Below are positions 60,005 through 64,000 of a DNA stretch of 64,000 nt, piece after piece (positions within the stretch are counted from its first letter, which is position 1; every line of letters starts with the position of its first letter). The stretch is from assembly GCA_024707305.1 (NCBI GenBank), contig JANPZZ010000002.1, positions 1 through 64,000 on the forward strand. Direction: 5' to 3'. The position numbers were made by a program, and so were the translations under genes. The DNA is from Chitinophagaceae bacterium (GTDB lineage: Bacteria > Bacteroidota > Bacteroidia > Chitinophagales > Chitinophagaceae). The notes beneath the pieces were generated by a model that was not told where the DNA came from, ran no database searches, and saw only the letters and a program-made list of their open reading frames with translations.

Positions 60005-63000
60005 TGCGTTCTACTGCGTTTTTTAATTCTACTGCACTTATAACTAATCCTCTTTCCGACGTTAGAATAGATTCGTACACATTCTTGTAGATGGGTTTTC
60101 TGCAAAAGTGTTCGCTGTTTCCTACTATTATCAATAATCGCCTTGCTCTTGACAATGATACATTTAGCCTGTTGGGTGATTCTGCAAAACCTAAACTTTC
60201 CTGATTGGGGTAACCAGTATTCCCATACAATTCAAAATTTGGCTGCTGGTTTTGTGATGATGCAATTTTATTACTTCGGACCATTGAAACAATAATGATA
60301 TTCCGTTCCATTCCTGGAACCTGTCTACAGTACTAAGCCTTATTAGGTTTTGCTTATCATTTTCTTTTTCCTCTCCCCTTGTACAAATCATTGTGACCGT
60401 GTGCAAGCATTTTTTCTAAATAACTAATTTGTTTACCATAAAAGCTAATAAGCCCGATTTGTTTTTCCTCTATTCTTTGCAATGAAAGCCATTCATCTAA
60501 TTCTTTTTTTTCCTTCACAATTTTTAAGTACGGTCAAAATATTATCAATAGCTTCAATTTCCCCGAAGTTTACCCTTGAGGTTCCTTCCTGAATTTCAGG
60601 CGTAGTTACGTCTATCCAAATTATATGTGTCTCTGGTGAAATAATGTTTTTGTACTTCAAGCCGTGATACCTTGAATCCCATTTGTCAAATGAATTGTGG
60701 TAAATTTCATCGGGTGGCAATCCACAATTCAATCCTCCATCGTTTTTGTAAAATTGGGCGATTGCATCATTGATTGCAGGATGCATTCGGTATTGCGTAT
60801 CAAAGGTTCCTTTTATACTTTCATCTATTCTTTCAAACAATCGTTCAAACTGTGATGTTTCAAACTCTTTCTGTGAAAGCGTTCGAGCTAATTCTTTTTC
60901 CCCTATTGAAACAAGTAAATCTTTGATTTCCTCTCCGTCAATCATTGGCGGAAGTTGCCTGTGGTCGCCAACGATAATGGATTTCTTGCCGTAAAGAACA
61001 GGCAAAGCCAGTTCGGGTGGTGTTGCCTTGCTGGCTTCGTCCATAATTATAGTATCAAACCTTATGTTTTGTTCCTTAAAAACTTTTAAATACGAACGAA
61101 AAAAAGAAGTCCATTTATTTTCTGAATTTAGTTTCCCAATAGAACTTCCCGTTGCACCAACCAGGTTGGTGTATTCTAAATATTTATCGGCAAATAAGTT
61201 TTTTGTTTCATTACTTGGATTTTGCAGATGATTTTCCCATTTCGCTAATGCTGAATCAATAATTTCATCATTTTGAGCTGTAACTCTGTTTGAAATATTA
61301 TCAATCCAATGGGCAACTGTGTTGCCTTGTGACTCATTACCTTTTTGCCAATCTTCAATAGCGGATAATGAATAAAAATATCCTTCTGATTCTAAGTTTT
61401 CGCTATTTCCGAACCGAATTGGTTTAATGATATTGTTTTGCTCGTTTTTCAATCTGTCAATGGCGTTATCAACGGCAAGGTTGGTTTCAGATGTCAAAAG
61501 GATTTTTTGCTTTTGCTCTTTTCTGATGTGTTGCCAAATTATTTCAGCTATTGCTGTTGATTTGCCCGTCCCGGGCGGACCTTGTATTAAAGCAAGTTCT
61601 TCTGCATAAAGCGATTTGTAAATTGCTTGTTTCTGCGATTCATTTAGTGACTTTGAAAAGAGATTATTTTCAAAATCCTGCCACTCCGTACTTGATTTGT
61701 TAAGTAAATACTCAATGTTTTCAATGCCTTTTGCCTTCGACGAATCATACAAAAATTCCTTAGCGTTATTGTTAGGCAACTTTTCCTTTGAATCAAGTTT
61801 GATAACGGTGTCTTCTAATCGTTTTATCTTGTCTTTTTCTCCTTTCAAATCGGGAAAGATTGCTTTAATCATTTCCGAACTAATATTTCTTTTTACTTCT
61901 TCAAGTTTATCCTCCTCCACTACGAAATACAGTTCAGGATAATCAACTTTTAGCAATTTGCCTAAATAGAATTTTCCTATATTTAATTTTTCCTCCGGGT
62001 TCCCAAAAAAGAAGTCCTCTCTCAAAAGTTTTGAGAGTTTTTCCTCTTCCTGTTCAACTTTCAGCTCAAAATTTTCTTCGCAAAGATATTTTTCCTGAAA
62101 CGTATCGTTTATGACATAGCTAAAATCCTTTGTTTTGAGAAAATCAACTAAGTGATTCTTTAATCTGGAAATTGTCTCTAATCTTTTCCCTTTCCCTGTT
62201 TTATAAAATTGTCTGAATATCAATTTCTCGCCATTAGCAATTAGCTTCGTAAACAGACCTGGATATTCTTTTTTCAGGCTTGTTTGCAATTCGTGCAAGC
62301 CTGTTACAAATTTTATTTTGAATTTGTATTTATGCTTTTCACTTCTGTCGTAAATATCAAAGTATGAATATGACTTGATGAAATCTAACTTTTCGGTTAA
62401 TTCTTCTTCTGTTTCAAAATCAAAAGAAACTGTTCTGTGAGTTTGACTTATTTGAAATTTCTCTCCGTGTACTTCTGAAAATAACTTGTTCCAAAAAACA
62501 TCTTCGTTTCTTTCCAGTTCATCGATGCCCTTGTCAAGTCGTTTTATATCGTAAGAATAATCAGTTGTGTATGAAAACTCAAATTTGTTATCAGGAAAGT
62601 AGGTCTCTAAGGAACGCTTTAAACGGAACGCTTCAAAATTAAAATTCGAATCGTGCTTGTCGTAAAAGTTGTTGTCATAGTTGAAACACAAACAGTTTTC
62701 CTGTGCTTTGGGAAGTGTGATTCCTTTTTTTTCCAATGCTTCAACTTGTTGTCTTAAGTTTTCAGTATTTTGAAATTTAAAAATCAAACAATTTCCACGG
62801 GTGGTTAAGCCAAAATGTTTTCGAAATAGTTCGTAAATGTTTTGATGTAATTCGCCAGTTACAGTTAATCTGGAGCCGCTTTGAGAGATTTCAATGTTTC
62901 TGTAAAACGTGGAAATAAGAAATGAAACAGTCGGCTTTAATGGAAATACAGCTCCTACCTTTCTATCAAATTTAACTCCTTTTAATTTGTTTGATTTTTT

Positions 63001-63447
63001 CCATTCATCTATTGTTAACAATATCAGTCCTGAATTTCTATAATTATGATTTGTCGGTAGTTCACCAATTACCTTTTGTAAATCTTCTTTTATGGCAATA
63101 TCATTTCCTGTAATTGCACCTTCAACAACCGGGTTTTCATTGAAGTCAATGTAGCAAAATTCCGCAAGTTCTTTCAGTTTTAAAATTTCATCGGTTGTAA
63201 TTTTTTCAGTATTTTCAATTCCTGTCGAAACGTAGCCGTCATTGAAATCAAAGTCTTTCACTTTGAAGATTCTTTCAATTTCTTTTTTAAATACTCGTTT
63301 GAAAATTTCCTGGTCAATTGACAGATTCAATTTCAGCCCGCCAAACTTAATTTCTTTTGAAGTATCAATGCCAATAGGCTTAGATTTATGATCTAAAATT
63401 CTGGATTGTGCCGTTATATATTTCCTCCAAATATCCTTTTGGTTCAT
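59997..63447 (-). CDS. UPF1-like SF1 helicase, frameshifted near 3' end
   Basis: About 1150 residues. The N-terminal ~600 residues have no domain I recognise (mixed alpha/beta, Lys/Glu-rich, several LYF-rich stretches). The motor then has LALIQGPPGTGKSTAIAEII (motif I, near 635), LLTSETNLAVDNAIDRL (Ia), TIIMDEASKATPPE (II), VGDHRQLPPM (III), DTQYRMHPAI (IV region), STVDRFQGMERNIIIVS (V) and NRLNVSLSRARRLLIIVG (VI). These are SF1B/DNA2-NAM7-type motifs. Breaks near 60500, 60380 and 60310 sit in A, G/C and G runs. The stop overlaps the next gene's ATG by 8 bp, so helicase and DarT fusion are translationally coupled. It could feed or sense single-stranded DNA or RNA for the toxin. Confidence 0.9.
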
Positions 63448-63547
63448 ATTTTATTATTGGGTAGCTTTGGGAGAAAGTATTTTGTTTTGCATTTTTGACA
63501 ATAAGCAATTGAAAAATCGGGATATTTCCATTTCCCTTGATGATAAT

Positions 63548-63769
63548 TCAATTTCGATTCACGCTCGAAAGGAGTATATGACCGAAGTAGAATATTTCAA
63601 ATACTATTTCAGTCTTTGAGAGAAAAACATCACCATTTACCACATTTCCTCCATCTGTTTTAACGTATTTTTGAAAACACCCAGGAATACATCTTCTGAT
63701 TGCATCAAGCATATTCAGGAATGGCTTGTACTCATAGCAGACAACTTCTGTATCATAAGGATAATACAT
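63548..63769 (-). CDS. Possible small gene upstream of helicase
   Basis: 73-codon frame beginning MYYPYDTEVVCYEYKPFLNM. No family recognised. It fills part of the 375 bp between the MIT_C-type gene end and the helicase start and could be a frameshifted remnant or a leader. Nothing else is recognised in 63448-63821 except AT-rich sequence; a loose TACTTTC/TTGTC pair near 63470-63495 could be the helicase promoter. Confidence 0.25.
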   Translation of the reverse strand: MYYPYDTEVVCYEYKPFLNMLDAIRRCIPGCFQKYVKTDGGNVVNGDVFLSKTEIVFEIFYFGHILLSSVNRN

Positions 63770-63821
63770 AGGTTCGGGTTTGGTGGTTATGAATAGGTAG
63801 TAATCTGACTAACGCATTTGT

Positions 63822-64000
63822 TTACTTTTTCATTATTATAATCTCACAATTCTTACAATTCCTCCTTTCCTGGTAATACTCTGCTGGGTTGAAGCGGCCA
63901 TCACGAGGTTCAAAAATATCAAGCCCACGGCCTAACTGGATTCTCCAACCCGTATCGGAAATTATATGTCTGTCATGCAAATCCTGGTATTCGTAGGTAA
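63822..64000 (-). CDS. C-terminal end of MIT_C-domain protein (5' end beyond window)
   Basis: The last 58 codons of a gene entering from the right edge, in a frame too short for an ORF listing. The peptide contains HDRHIISDTGWRIQLGRGLD, then IFEPRDGRF and RRNCKNCEIIIMKK. HDR-x-I-x-D-x-GW and LGRGLDIF are characteristic of the C-terminal (phospholipase D-like) MIT_C domain found in MITD1 and in bacterial proteins, several of them next to helicases or defence genes. Same strand as the helicase operon, 375 bp upstream. Confidence 0.7.
   Translation of the reverse strand, partial: TYEYQDLHDRHIISDTGWRIQLGRGLDIFEPRDGRFNPAEYYQERRNCKNCEIIIMKK

Overview
The window looks like chromosomal DNA of a Bacteroidota bacterium, most likely from the Chitinophagales/Chitinophagaceae (inference). 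Supporting signs are TTTG / TAnnTTTG promoters, a DUF2723 membrane protein, multi-PAS and CHASE3 hybrid kinases, a stand-alone LytTR protein and collagen-like lipoproteins. The assembly carries many uncorrected indels, mostly at homopolymers. Many genes are split into two to five overlapping frames; I give whole-gene spans and note the breaks.

Layout. (1) 1-10.5 kb is a near-perfect inverted duplication: arms 1-4408 and 6118-10528 around a 1.7 kb centre. Each arm carries the caspase-gene end, a small unknown gene, a nucleoside phosphorylase, tRNA-Cys, dapF and corA. The centre holds a NUDIX gene and a LytTR gene. Different genes are frameshifted in each arm, so a fold-back assembly artefact is likely. 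(2) 9.8-15.6 kb is a minus-strand cluster of two caspase-like peptidases, a CHASE2-type membrane protein, a secreted protein and a multi-pass membrane protein. (3) 15.7-33 kb starts with an SRAP/YedK gene and then holds a dense two-component region: six histidine kinases, several receiver proteins, CheR, CheB and a LuxR-type regulator. (4) 33-53.5 kb is mostly housekeeping: VOC protein, serine hydrolase, tRNA-Val, clpS-aat, plsC, priA, murB, an AAA+/VWA pair, DUF2723, SAM hydroxide adenosyltransferase, SDR and YccF. Unusual repeats separate these genes: a ~163 bp palindromic tandem array, heptamer CGATGNY arrays and a 133 bp element. (5) 54.5-64 kb is a visibly AT-rich accessory island on the minus strand.

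The island holds the most interesting system. A UPF1-like SF1 helicase overlaps by 8 bp a ~1475-residue protein. That protein has a possible winged-helix N-terminus, about 30 copies of a W-[DN]-W-x-x-[LI]-S repeat and a C-terminal DarT-like ADP-ribosyltransferase domain. A DarG-like macrodomain protein follows. The order matches DarTG (toxin then antitoxin), but the toxin is fused to a giant repeat scaffold and coupled to a helicase. A protein ending in an MIT_C-like domain lies just upstream at the window edge. I infer an anti-phage or stress-triggered toxin-antitoxin system in which the helicase and solenoid sense a cue, DarT modifies DNA, and the macrodomain protein reverses or restrains it.
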